Positions 21,529 to 32,400 of a DNA stretch of 64,000 nucleotides are shown piece after piece. The stretch is from Schistocephalus solidus (Eukaryota > Platyhelminthes > Cestoda > Diphyllobothriidea > Diphyllobothriidae). How positions within the stretch are numbered: position 1 is the stretch's first letter; each line of letters begins with the position of its first letter. The stretch is taken from contig WEDG01003416.1 in assembly GCA_017591395.1 (NCBI GenBank), forward strand, positions 1-64,000. The letters are read 5' to 3'. The notes beneath the pieces are model-generated. The model ran no database searches and had not been told where the DNA came from. It saw only the letters and a list, made by a program, of their open reading frames with translations. A program made the position numbers and the translations under genes.

Positions 21529-22955
21529 GTACGTGGGTCATAAATTCAACTAAAATTGCTTCAAGCTCGTAAAAAAGTTAATTTGAGAAGACACGACTGG
21601 CATAAGGACACAAAAGTGTGGACAAAAAACTTTACATTCCGGTAACGGAAGAGGTGTCTTACTCGAATATCCTTGCTACGAAGTCTGATTGCAGTACACT
21701 ACATGATTTTTTTAGATTCCTAAACCAGGGCACCACATTTACGTTAAACCACTTAAGCTTACGTTTCGCAATAGCTTTACCTGACCGTTTTCCATGGAGT
21801 ATTCGTGGTGGCTTTGCTGTCATAATATATATTGGTGATACGCCAAATAGGGATGATATCTGATCTGTAACAAACCTCTGGAAAATGGCACCGAATTTCT
21901 AACGATCACAATTTGTACTCTAATGCTAAAGATATGTCAATGTTTTATGTGTGTTAAGTTAGGCGCATCATTTGGAGCTGTCCATGATACATTTAGCGTT
22001 TCAGACTGGAGTTCATTCTTCTACCTATGACCCTATTACCGATGTGTTATCCGAGGCCTGGGAGTCTGTTTTTACCGTCTGGGTAATTGGTCCTCCTGTG
22101 ATCCTCATAAACAAGGAACTTTATATAAATCCACGTCGTTTCTGATGTTATTCTTGACGAGTATTGATCTTACTTGAAACTAGTCAAAATAGGGAGATGG
22201 AAGACAATTGGAACCACTTGGCACGACCTTTCAAACCTCCTTATTAATGACAGCACACTACATTCTTGTATCGGACAGCTCTAACATAGCGGGGATAACA
22301 CGGCATCTTTCTCTGTTGTGAACGATGAGGTCAGTATGTTGGAATTTTTGGGGTGAAGTGCCAGCAGGTATACAGCCCACCCGAGTGGGGAAGTCTGCCC
22401 GGCCGGCCATTTCACCCATGTCCACCTCCAGTCTTCTTAGACCTACAACTTGATGGGCTTGGAGGTGGGAATCAAACGGATAACAGACACAGTTTTCTCG
22501 CACAGATACAAAGTTACCCAATCCCCTACGCCGGATAAATGCAATCATCTTCATTGACCACAGGTCATTTATCGTATTTATTTTTCCTTATTCGTAAATT
22601 CAACTGATACTACTGCTGCTACTGGTAAAATAATTACTGGTGACGAGCACAGGCAATATACATTGTCGTGCATTCCACAAAGATCATTTCATAAGAAGTT
22701 TTCCGCAAGCTTAGGTTTTTAAACCCGGGGAACTTGGATGACAACAGTTGAAAGGATTTGTGAGTGCACAAATTCTTATCTAAGGACTCAGAAGACTGGT
22801 TGGTGAACATACGTTTGGTTTTAAAGGTTGATGGAAGCAGCCAGTAAATTTACCTTTTAATGTTTAATGGCTGGTCATATAAACAAGCAAGAAGTTCGGT
22901 GAACTAACTACCGAAAAACTTTGGCCATCACTAGACACACTGCTCCGATATTTAC

Positions 22956-23205
22956 CAGGAGAAAAATGGAAACTTCGATTTTATTTGAAGATTTAACGTC
23001 TTCGTAGATGCAAGCCACATTATGTAAGATGTTATCTCCTCAATCGAAAGGGTATTTATCAAGACTGCATGGGCTCCTGTTAATACCGTTTCTAAGTCAG
23101 ACATTTCATCCTCTGGATGTTCAACATAACAGAGACTGATTAAAGGAGCAAGCTCCTTAAAACAGAAGCATTCGCCATAACTTTCAATTAATTTTTGGTC
23201 TGCCA
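22956..23205 (-). CDS. Candidate minus-strand exon inside a cyclase intron, unknown product
   Basis: A minus-strand frame of about 80 codons includes SYGECFCFKELAPLISLCYV, EHPEDEMSDLETVLTGAHAV and INTLSIEEITSYIMWLAST. It ends at a good donor (TCCTG|GTAAATATC, donor GT at 22955-22954). A weak acceptor (ATGATGGCAG) lies at about 23205. The amino-acid mix is protein-like, but I recognise no family and no partner exon. It may be an internal exon of an antisense gene, a transposon relic, or chance. Confidence 0.25.
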
Positions 23206-23245
23206 TCATAGAAGGCATCGCGTGTTTTATGTTGACCCATCAGTT

Positions 23246-23470
23246 AAACCACGGCCGTTGGTGAACTGTTACAGCTTCAGAGCGTCAGTTTTTATAGCGA
23301 GGAGGATGCGCTGAGATGTCAGCCTCAATCTTTTTCCCATTCCCAGATCGCAGTCATTTTCTGGAGCTCATAGTTGGTGGGACGTACACGAGATTAGGAC
23401 CTCTTGGTCGTTTATCCGTTCCTAGGCCACTAATGGGCCACGGAGATGCCCTGCCCATACGCTTACTCTT
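23246..23470 (-). repeat. A/B/C dispersed repeat, block B copy
   Basis: The plus-strand words AGAGCGTCAGTTTTTATAGCG, GGATGCGCTGAGATGTCAGC and TTTTTCCCATTCCCAGATCG match the block B copy at 52090-52190 in the same orientation. It is diverged and partial, and sits in the last long intron of the cyclase pseudogene. Confidence 0.55.
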
Positions 23471-23716
23471 ATGCTTTTTGTTTCTGGTCAAGTTCATGTT
23501 TACTTGGTGTTACTAAATAAACTTAAGCTAATCATTTTTCTCATTTTAATCAAATGATAGGGTTTTCAACCTTCTGCTATAAACTACACAGCTTAAAAAT
23601 AACTTCCATTCATTCAGCACTAAATATGGAAAAACGACGCCTTGAGGGGCTATGATTGCATGCATAAAGCATTCTTTGTAATGAACATGACACCACAATA
23701 TTCTTTGTACCCACAG

Positions 23717-23807
23717 GTCCATGCGTAGCAGGAGTCGTTGGATTAAAGATGCCTCGGTATTGCCTCTTTGGTGGCACTGTGAGCACTGCGTCGAGTCTAC
23801 CAGGAAG
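23717..23807 (+). pseudogene. Cyclase pseudogene exon: catalytic domain, third part, active-site loss
   Basis: The acceptor is ...GTACCCACAG and the donor is GTTTGT at 23808. The phase-1 junction gives [20 protein letters not shown]. The family has C-L-F-G-D-T-V-N-T-A-S-R-M-E-S. Here the Asp is Gly (GGC), the Asn is Ser (AGC), and after GCG TCG about seven bases coding Arg-Met are missing before GAG/AGT-TCT-ACC. The Asn and Arg contact the nucleotide in class III cyclases, so the pocket is destroyed as well as the frame. Confidence 0.9.
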
Positions 23808-23886
23808 GTTTGTACATTTCAACTGCTTCACTGAAAGAGTTTTTCATGTCTCGTTCCAGTAAATTAGGCTGATTTTTGAACTTCAG

Positions 23887-24058
23887 CCCTCCGTATTCAC
23901 GTCAGTCCAAGTACAAAACCCATTCTCGACTAACTTACCGGCTACCAGCTAGAGCTTCGTGGCGCAATTAACGTCAAAGACATTTCAATTCCTATTGGTT
24001 ACTGGGAAAAACGGGATTAACAAAGCCATTGCCAGAACCCTTGAAGACCGATGGGTGA
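23887..24058 (+). pseudogene. Cyclase pseudogene exon: catalytic domain end and C-terminus
   Basis: After the acceptor ...TTGAACTTCAG the sequence reads (P)LRIHVSPSTKPILD, TAA at 23931-23933, then LTGYQLELRGAINVK. A frameshift at about 23979-23992 follows, after which YWLLGKTGLTKPLPEPLKTD ends at TGA 24056-24058. The family has 'P-L-(K/R)-I-H-x-S...G-G-Y-x-L-x-x-R-G-x-I-x-V-K-G-K-G-x-x-x-T-Y-W-L-x-G'. Gln (CAA) to TAA is the likely stop mutation. A base also seems missing from the C run at 23887, where the upstream exon ends in phase 0. The KGKG motif itself is destroyed. Confidence 0.9.
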
Positions 24059-26699
24059 AGTTTCCCTCATTCCACTCCCACCCGTATCTAAAATCACAGC
24101 CACTCGTGTTTTTTACAACAGCTTCCACTGCTAAGGAACATGCTAAAAAATCGTAAATTTCTGTCTATGAGCACAAACGGCGTCACAGTATGGAAAGACC
24201 AAACTAGCAAAATTCTCAACGGATTGTCCTTTTTTAATGTTTAATGGACCGAGCTTGGGCATAGCGAGGACACAAATAAACTGCAGCTGTAGCTCACAGA
24301 AGGTCTAAAAATTAAAAGACTCCTAACAAAATATTAGTGTTCAGTCGTTAAGGAAAATTTACTAAGGAGATAAAATAACCACTTTCGCTGTTGGCCAAAG
24401 GAGACCCACTATCTGAGGGAGGACGATTACCTGGTAGGCGTACCCGACGACGATCATTTAAACCAGACAGTCTTTGATTATCGGGCTATCATTTCATCTA
24501 TTATCAAGTTCTACTATCTAGAGAATAATTGAGACGTTGTTTCATCCGTCTCATGGCCTTCCCTCTTCTAACCATCATCCTCTTGCTTAGCGTGATAAGC
24601 CAGCTTTGCGTCAGTAATTTGACTGGTGATTATTCGCACATAGTGAACGTCAAGCATCCGTAGTAGGAATATGGTTTTGCCCGTTCCAACTTTATGTCGC
24701 AATTGAGGACTCAGATAAATCTGGCAGCTCACAAGAACCAAATTAACGAGTCGTTTCTTTTTTGCTTTCTAAAATAAGTGACGCCAGTGTTTGAGTGATA
24801 GCCGTGTCCAAAATTCTTCCCAAGAGAAACAGCAATGGGCATTCCTAAACCGCTTGACTCTGGAAGTTTAATCCCACTGAGCACTTCGCAGATCGCCTGG
24901 GTCACATGCTTTGACATCTAAGCTCTTACCTACCTTTCAGTAATCCGCTGAGGACTTCTCGGTAGTGTAAAAATTGCAATTTATTGATCATTAGTAGATC
25001 GGATTTTACCAGATTTTTATTATCTAAGCGAAGCTCGTCAAAATTAGAGGGTTTTCGACAGCTCGACCACCGCAAGCGACGGCATCCATCGTGAGAGTCG
25101 ACACAGCACCAGGGACTGGTGTCTGGAAAGCAACCATAGTGAGCAATGCACTACTTTTTCGTGGAGATGGATGCCCCACTGTTGACCGCACTGTTTTCCC
25201 CTCCCCTCTTCGTGATCCAGTCGGTTGACCAAGCCTGTCCAGCCGTATGCTGTCGTTATCAAGCAGTTAATCCTGCCTGCTCTGGCAATTCCCCACGAGG
25301 TCGCAGGCGTAGGACTTAAAGTGCTAAAGGTCCTTCTTATTTTTGAATTACTTTTTGCAGAATGTCTCCGGTCAAGAATGCCTTGCAGTTTTTCACTAAT
25401 TTCAACATGCCGATGCCTGTACAAAGTCTCGGGACCATCTCGAGCTCGAGTTGCAGAACCGTCTTCATCGAGTCAGGATAAAGACAGGAAAATCACTAAA
25501 ACCAAAGTTCAAAAAAGCCTAACCTTATGTGTTTTATACCTTATACCATGGAATAAGCTGCGACTCTACGGTCGATTTTTGGCAAAAATTGGCTTGAAAA
25601 GTCCCGTTTTAAGCTCAATCTTTACGTCAAATGGGATTGACAGCCAACTGCTCTACTCTGCTGAATCCATTTTGAGTTCGTTTATGATAAATGCCAACCT
25701 CAGACATTCCCAATCTTGTCTCGACTTTGCTTATTTCTCCCCTGATATTTATTCCTTAATTTCAAATACATAACATTTGTCATTATCCATGGTAAGCCTC
25801 CATTGATACTTTTAAGAAAATTGTATGCTCTAAAAATGTATAAAAAGTTGTTCAAGGGTTTAGTTGAAAGCGTGAGTAAGCAGGTGCAGTATTCTTACAG
25901 CCGTCCAGAGATGCGTGCAACAAGATGAATCTCGCAGGCAAAGAGAAGCTTGCTCTCTTGTCTTACAGACCGCATTGAAAACCATTCGACCAAATGCTTG
26001 CGCGAAACTTCCGTCTCACCAGATATACGGGTAGAAGAGTAAAGAGAAATGTGTCTTATGGCTTGAATGTGGGTCTTAGGTAGGCTTTCGGCGCCAGATT
26101 TGTAAAGTCGGATAACGATTCTGAATATTCCAGCTAACGTGAAAAAAATCTTATACAGCTACAATTGACCCGCACATTTTTATGCTGACGTGTTGTCATT
26201 GTTAAACAATTTGTCTGAAATAGAATTTCAGGACTGTTGTCCATCCTGTGATAACCAACCATTTGTCAGTTACGCCCTGTTCGTCAGATGTGGCATGCAA
26301 ATAATCAGTTACTTTGGTTTTTATATTTGTGCAGGTCCCAGAGATAACAATTACGGTGTTCGACGTGCTTATTACGGCAAGTGGTCTTTGGAATTTCTCC
26401 ACATTTTCGGTCTGCAGTAATTGATCTATCGTCAGTAACCTTATATTGCAATTACGATAAAACCTGCAGGAAAATATAAAAAATTATATAACCACATAAT
26501 TAAGCACAACGTCATGGGGCGTGTTGTCCTCGAAAACAATGCGGTTACTGGGAACAAATAATCCGAATTTTAGCAAAACCATGCACCTAATAGAACGTCT
26601 ATCACTGTTAACCTTATTAACCTACTGAATATTTTTAAATAGCGTCCAGTAGATGATGCTAATAATTGCTTAGGTGACCGTTTCCAAGGCCATATATTA
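24059..26699. other. No recognised gene; long ORF pair at 25.0-25.8 kb of unknown nature
   Basis: The plus frame 25225-25773 (182 codons) and the antisense frame 25424-25044 overlap and neither shows a family motif. Part of this block (about 25050-25330) is GC-shifted and may be an unknown repeat. The rest is AT-rich spacer. Confidence 0.35.
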
Positions 26700-27090
26700 C
26701 GCTGTGGAAACTTCGCGTGTCGGATATATCAGTTCGACCGTCGTAATCAACGATGTCCACCGTATGCTCCACGGAAATATAGTGCAGGGACGGTGACTTG
26801 CGCGTGGATTAGTTTAAAAGTGGTATTATACTTGCGCTGCACCTACCACACTCTCTCTCTTCACTCACCCACCTGAGACCGCTGTGAAGACATAGTCAAG
26901 AAGACCGGAGGCGGGGTCGGGCGCAGATGAATAATCTCCCACGGAGTGGGAGAGCGGGGTGCGGCGTGAGCCTGAACCTGCGTGTGCCAGTGTTGGTCAC
27001 TCCCTCCCCATGTTCGACATTTGTTATGTGGCCTCATCTCAACTAAGAATAACGCCTGCCGCCCCCGGGGTTGGTCCAGCCTATCTACCA
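26700..27090 (-). repeat. A/B/C dispersed repeat copy
   Basis: On plus it reads CGACCGTCGTAATCAACGATGTCCACCGTATGCTCCACGG and GCAGGGACGGTGACTTGCGCGTG (block C, minus sense), then CACACTCTCTC..CTCACCCACCTGAGACCGCTGTGAAGACATAGTCAAGAAGACCGGAG (block A, minus sense). It is close to the copy at 51665-51850. Confidence 0.7.
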
Positions 27091-28519
27091 CGTGACCCGT
27101 TTAGAGGGCTTGTCGGATACATATAGACAAACTAATGCAATTACCAGGTTTTCTGGGTGTGCCCAATGACTCCACCTATGGCATAATAAATGGAAGCCCA
27201 CGTTTTCCATCATATGGATTATCTTAACAGCCTCAAATGGTGTCCGCATGTTCCCGACTGTATTTTTAACGTGCGAAGTTTGGACATACTTGATTTCTGC
27301 GCAGAACACATTGCTGATGAATGGTACAGTCTAAGTAGCCTGGTTTTTGGGGATCATGAGAAACCGCGATGAACCGGAAAAAATTTAAATGTGCACTTGG
27401 GGCGTCATACGGTAACCTCACTGTTAATTTTAAGAAATGATGTTGCCAACACGCTTGCGTTAGGATCCATTGGCGAGTCGTCGAGGACACCGTGACTAGG
27501 TTTTCCGAATCCAGATTAGGCAGGCGGGCGTACCAACAGAATGTGAATACCTGCGAACACGAGACAGGTGTCAGAATTTGCCTTTGCCATGCCTCTTTCA
27601 TAAACGAGTCAGAAGAGTCCCAGAGCGCAGGCCGGCGAGGAATCTTGTATTGGACTGTTAAGCTAGGTTACAGAAGGTTTTGCACGTGTTTGCAGAAATC
27701 CATGTTCTATAACACATCATACAATTAAACCATATCTTTAAAGTGTTTTCACACAGCCGTGTGGGTTGAATTTGTTCACACTGGTTCGCCAGTTCGCCTC
27801 AGTTTTAACGTGGGCTAGGTGATCAGACTTTAAGTTAAAAACATAACGGTTGGCAAGGTGCGCGTGCGTGCTCAAGGAAACGATCAGCCTACAAATTGCT
27901 AACACACTGCCTCTGGATTTGAAAGTTTCTAACCTTCCATTAACTTCTCCGTTCATGCCTACATTTCTTTCCACAAATACAGAACCTCTTCAGGCGACTG
28001 CACACATTCCTTGCAATAAGAGGCCTACTGTTTTTGTTTGATTTATTTTTGTTTGACAACAACTGTGATTATGGTCAACCAGAATTGCCTGAAAATATTA
28101 ACTTTTGCAATCTGTATGACACAGTGTATATTTTAGCTATAGGAAATCGGTACCCTCTTATAGCGTCTGAACCAATGCATCCGTTATCCGTGGCACGTGC
28201 ACGCCAAGTGATATTCGAGCACTCCAACAAGATGCTTACGGTGGTGGACACACAGCGTACTATGCGGGTAGAGGTTTTTACGTCTACAGAGCATGCTCTC
28301 CTGGCAGAGGCTAATGGCGTATTATTGAGGTTGGTGTCGTACTCGATGAACAAAACGACCTACTGACGGGCAACTCGGTCCCATGCATAGTTGCCAAACG
28401 GGTCCTAAAAAGAACTGAAAATAATCGCTTTTTAAGAACTACGACCCCTGCATTGTACCTCTCGATACATAGAAAATAAGTACGTTATAATTAAGAGGGA
28501 GGTAGCAATCTTTTAGGAA
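27091..28519. other. Unassigned region with several protein-like but unsupported frames
   Basis: Frames at 27190-27372 and 28034-28366 (plus) and 27601-27266 (minus) are open but show no recognised domain, start context or paired splice sites. Transposon remnants are possible. I could not assign them. Confidence 0.3.
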
Positions 28520-29490
28520 CTGGCAAGGATGGTATACCGTACTTCCGACATTACAGGCACTAGCTAAAAGCCTTCAGACACATGTTTCGCCGATGTTTCT
28601 GCTACTGCATGGCACAGCAACGTGGGGTTCGGCTCCTCAGTGGGTCCCTCAGCGTTCTTTATGCGATCTCTCGAATATGGACTCTGGAGAATAATCGGGG
28701 GAATAATTTATGAAATGACTAAGTACAGAATATTATGTCAGGTGATCCGTACATGAAGTTTTAGGGTCAGACCAGAAATTTCCATGAGCATTTGGGTCGA
28801 AGACAATCAACCACATTGGAATAACCACGTAATGCCCATTCTTCAAACAAGTAGTACTACAAGTAGTAGAAAATGTATAGGGCAAAGATGGTATACCGTA
28901 CTACTTACGTAGCTTCTAGCTTAAAGCCCAGACAGGTGTTTCACCCATGTTTCTGCTACTGCATGTCGAATACATTTTATACTACTTGTAGTACTTCTTG
29001 TTTGTAGAATGGGCATTACGTGGTTACTCTACGGTGGTTGATTGTCTTCGACCCAGATGTTGCTTGAACTTTTGGTTCTGACCCTAAAAAGTAATGCCTC
29101 GGTCACTTACCTCCATGACCTGTATGTAATAATTTCAGGAATTATTTCCCTGATTATTCTCTGGAGTTACTATACCAGAAACCAAATAGAGAAGGCTGGG
29201 AACACACAGAGGATACTAATACCTCGTTGCTGCCTTACAAAGCAGCAGAAATATCGGCAAAACACGTGGCTAGGCTTTTAGCTTGTACCTATGTTCGAAG
29301 TACGGTATAATGTCTTTGACATATAAGATTCATACTACTTGTCATACTACCTGTTTGTAGATTGGGCATTACAGGATTATTCCACAGTGGTTGAATGTCT
29401 TTAACCCAAATGTTCATTCAAATTTCGGGTGTGACCCTAAGAAGTAATGTCTGGATCACCTGACTCCATGTTTTGCAATTAATCATTTAA
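28520..29490. repeat. Large imperfect palindrome (foldback element)
   Basis: The left arm at about 28740-28880 (GGGTCGAAGACAATCAACCA..CCACGTAATGCCCATTCTTCAAACAAGTAGTACTACAAGTAGT) is mirrored by the right arm at about 28968-29108 (ACTACTTGTAGTACTTCTTG..GAATGGGCATTACGTGG..TGGTTGATTGTCTTCGACCC). Outer arms at about 28525-28740 and 29110-29310 also pair (GATGGTATACCGTACTTC...TTTCTGCT against its complement). The loop at 28880-28967 repeats the outer-arm word GATGGTATACCGTACT..TAGC, giving a direct-repeat period of about 360 bases. A third, partial arm runs at 29310-29490. No transposase frame is evident. A related copy lies at 51.2-51.66 kb. Confidence 0.8.
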
Positions 29491-32400
29491 GAAATTATTT
29501 CACCAACTTTTGGTAACTGCTTACCAACACCCTCTGCGACATACAATTCACAAGGAAGGAAGACAAAACCGGAAAGTTAAGCTTCTGTGACATTCTCATC
29601 ATGTGCAGATGAACCTAGCACCCGTTTATCGGAAAGCGGCTAACTCAGCGCAGATATTCAGTTATCGTAACAAATGCTCAATGATACTCACACAGGCCCG
29701 TATTATGGCTCGATTTCAAAGGAAAAAAGGCACGGCAGCGAACAGGAGAGACAAATAAGGGAACTGCAGTAGCTCCGGGTCCACCTCGCATGTAACGACC
29801 ACCCAGACAACTTCAGCTGTTTCATTTTACGTAGATTCCCACGGAGGAAAAACGATAGAGAATTACCAACACTTTTGGACCCTTCACCGTATATGAAGAA
29901 CGCACTATCAATCCTCCAGCAGCTACCGTGCGTGAAAGAGTCATTCAGCTGAAAGGGAAAATGGAACGCAATTGACCAATCGGTTGGAGTTTATAAAATT
30001 TCTTGCCATGAAGGTGCCCACCAACAGCGCAATGGCTCAGCTCACGAACACGCAAGCCGAAACGGGTCGTGCGGAAACATTTTCTGTCATAGGTCACCAC
30101 ACTCGTCCTGGAGGAAAACCACGAATTCTTCCTCCATGGTGTGAATTATGTCACCTGATGGCAATAATAGGAGGCAGGGGCTGCTGTAGATTCCATGTGC
30201 AGGTATATTGATATTTCCACGGGCTACCAAACGTTACACTAATGCGACCAGTTGATGTGGCCCAGTTTCCAGTCACGACCAAACACAGTCAACACACCGT
30301 GAAGCCACGGTCTATTGGACAACGTGGCTTCCGTTCATCGCCGGACACTGCACCACTCTTCCTCCCCCATTGTCGGATTACAAAGCTGCTCATTGTCTGT
30401 TAAGAGTTTCTGAAGCTGAACTCCTGTAATGGCTCAAAAGTTCAGGTTATTAAAATTGCCCATACGTTCATCGCACGATTCTCATTTTATTGAGTAGATG
30501 TTTGGCAAGAGGTGGTGACTTCTTTAGCTGCCAAAATGCGGGGAAGTCAGATGTTATCGTGCTGAGCCGGTGTGCGTGAGTATGTCCACAGGAGCGGGAC
30601 CTGAAGAACCGAAAATAGTGACAGGTTTAAGAAAATTAATTTGCTACTACTTACATTTACCAGTAGCATGTTCTGTTGTACTTAAAAAGTGAATGCTTTT
30701 ACTTTTGGATGTCAAGTACATCTGGCTACCAGGCTTCCAATTTGTGAACAAACACTTCCCGATTTCTTGTATTAATATGTTTTCTGCTGTGACCTTTGTC
30801 ATTCGAACAGCAGAAACAATTTCCTTTCTCGATCGCTCTCACGAGAAGAAGGTGAAGCCGGGTTTCATTCGTCAGGGTTTCTTCGTGTACATTCTGTTCT
30901 GTCCACGTGATTTACTTGTCGACGATCAGTTGAATAAAGGATTGATATCCAACATTATAAACAAGTATTTTCAAACCAAAATAGTGAGATGGGATGTGCT
31001 CAGCTCTGTTTATATTTTTACAGAAAAGTCTCCAACTCGTGTTCCTTGCAGGACCGGTCGATCCGTTTAAAACCGTAGGATCCCATGGGTATTCCACAAA
31101 TCACAGTGCAAATGACTGGAAGATTTTGCCAGATATTTCGGCATCGAAATATTTGAAGAAGTAAATAACTGCAATTGAAGACAGGAGGCCCACAGAAACG
31201 AATAAAACGTGCTGGTCTAGATGTCAGATTTCCTCCTTTTGCCAAATACAAGTCTCGAAAATTGTTGGTTACTATTTTCAGGTTTATACATTGGTTTTAA
31301 GAAACCAACTGCTATAAATCTTTCCATTAAGGATTTCTAGATTTTCCGAATTTCGCACATCTAGAAGAAGCGAAAAATCACTGATATTCATAGCTCGGAA
31401 ATGTAAGAGGATGGACATGGAAATGTTTGCTCGGGAATGTAATCAATGAAGAGGATGGACATGGAAATGTTTTCCTTCGTCAGCCATTCATAGCCCAAAG
31501 CCGTCAAGAAACACCTTAACCTCAAGTCCAGTTGTCTCGATAATTGACCTTAAGCTAAATTCTCACTCGTCGAGACATGTATTGGAGTTTTACTACCTGC
31601 GATCCGGCATAATCAAATTGTATATGCAAAGTTTTCTGGAAATTTAATTTGCCTCTATAATCTGACATTGGTTGCTTCACCTCAAAGTCTTGAAAGACTG
31701 GATCAGATTGGTAAAATTAATTTCGTCACTTTGCCAGTCTGCATTGAGTAGGTGTGATTTTTATTCAGGCTTCGCTCGGGGATAATTTTCCGGTCTCCCT
31801 TGAAGGTTGGTTAAAAACATTCTTCGTACTTAACGCGCTCAATTACCAGGACATCAACAAAAGTATTAAGATGAATAATGCTTTCAGGACTGGCAGCCAG
31901 CCACCGTAGCAAGGCAAGTATCGTTCGTAATAGTAAATAAAACTCACGCATAGCATTAGCTTCCAATGATTGGTAGTTTACCGATAAATCGTCGAAAAAT
32001 CAACCACTTCCGAGGGCCACCTCAAGAATTAAACGCATTTAGTTTGCTGGCAGATGCTTTAGGAAGCACATCTCAGGTGACATGGCTCATTGTATTACGA
32101 CTAACCTTGGGTTTATTTATTCCTTTTCGTCCCTGTTAAACATTGGGTTATAGAAACTCCTTGATGTCAGTTCAGACGCCATTTTCGGGGGAGTCAGAAA
32201 GCCTGATAAAAAGGGATTACCCAGCATATTTTCTTCGATTTAGGGAAATTCCTCGTGTCGGTCCTTCCTATGTCTGTGTTTTTCACTTTGAATTTACCTC
32301 ATGCCCTTTCCAAAAGTACTTATCTTTGAAGCATCTGTCGTCCGAAAAAAGTGCGATATTTCTCCTTTACAGTAGAGTTCTTATCTCGTGAAATGTCAAC

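Larger units (their letters stand above)
14280..24058 (+). pseudogene. Receptor-type guanylate cyclase, unprocessed pseudogene
   Basis: Seven blocks in order on the plus strand match a membrane guanylate cyclase. They are two kinase-homology exons (14280-14351, 17868-17989), a probable coiled-coil linker exon (18696-18780) and four catalytic exons (19226-19419, 21354-21528, 23717-23807, 23887-24058). Intact family members make cGMP from GTP at the plasma membrane. The diagnostic motifs YFSDIVGF, VETIGDAYMV and MPRYCLFG are readable, and the Glu and Cys of the last two indicate guanine rather than adenine specificity. Most exons are flanked by good AG/GT sites, so it is not a retrocopy. Lesions include frameshifts in at least three exons, TAA at 21411 and 23931, loss of the donor at 19420, and deletion of the NTASRM-region Arg. 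Extracellular and transmembrane exons were not found. An assembly built from error-prone reads is the main alternative to a true pseudogene. Confidence 0.88.

Noticed and set aside
25225..25773. A 182-codon plus-strand open frame as a gene.
   Set aside because: It overlaps a 126-codon antisense frame, shows no motif, no start context and no splice partner. Part of it looks like unknown repeat DNA.
28034..28366. A 110-codon open frame as a gene.
   Set aside because: It has no recognised family and no splice support, and a 92-codon antisense frame overlaps it almost completely.
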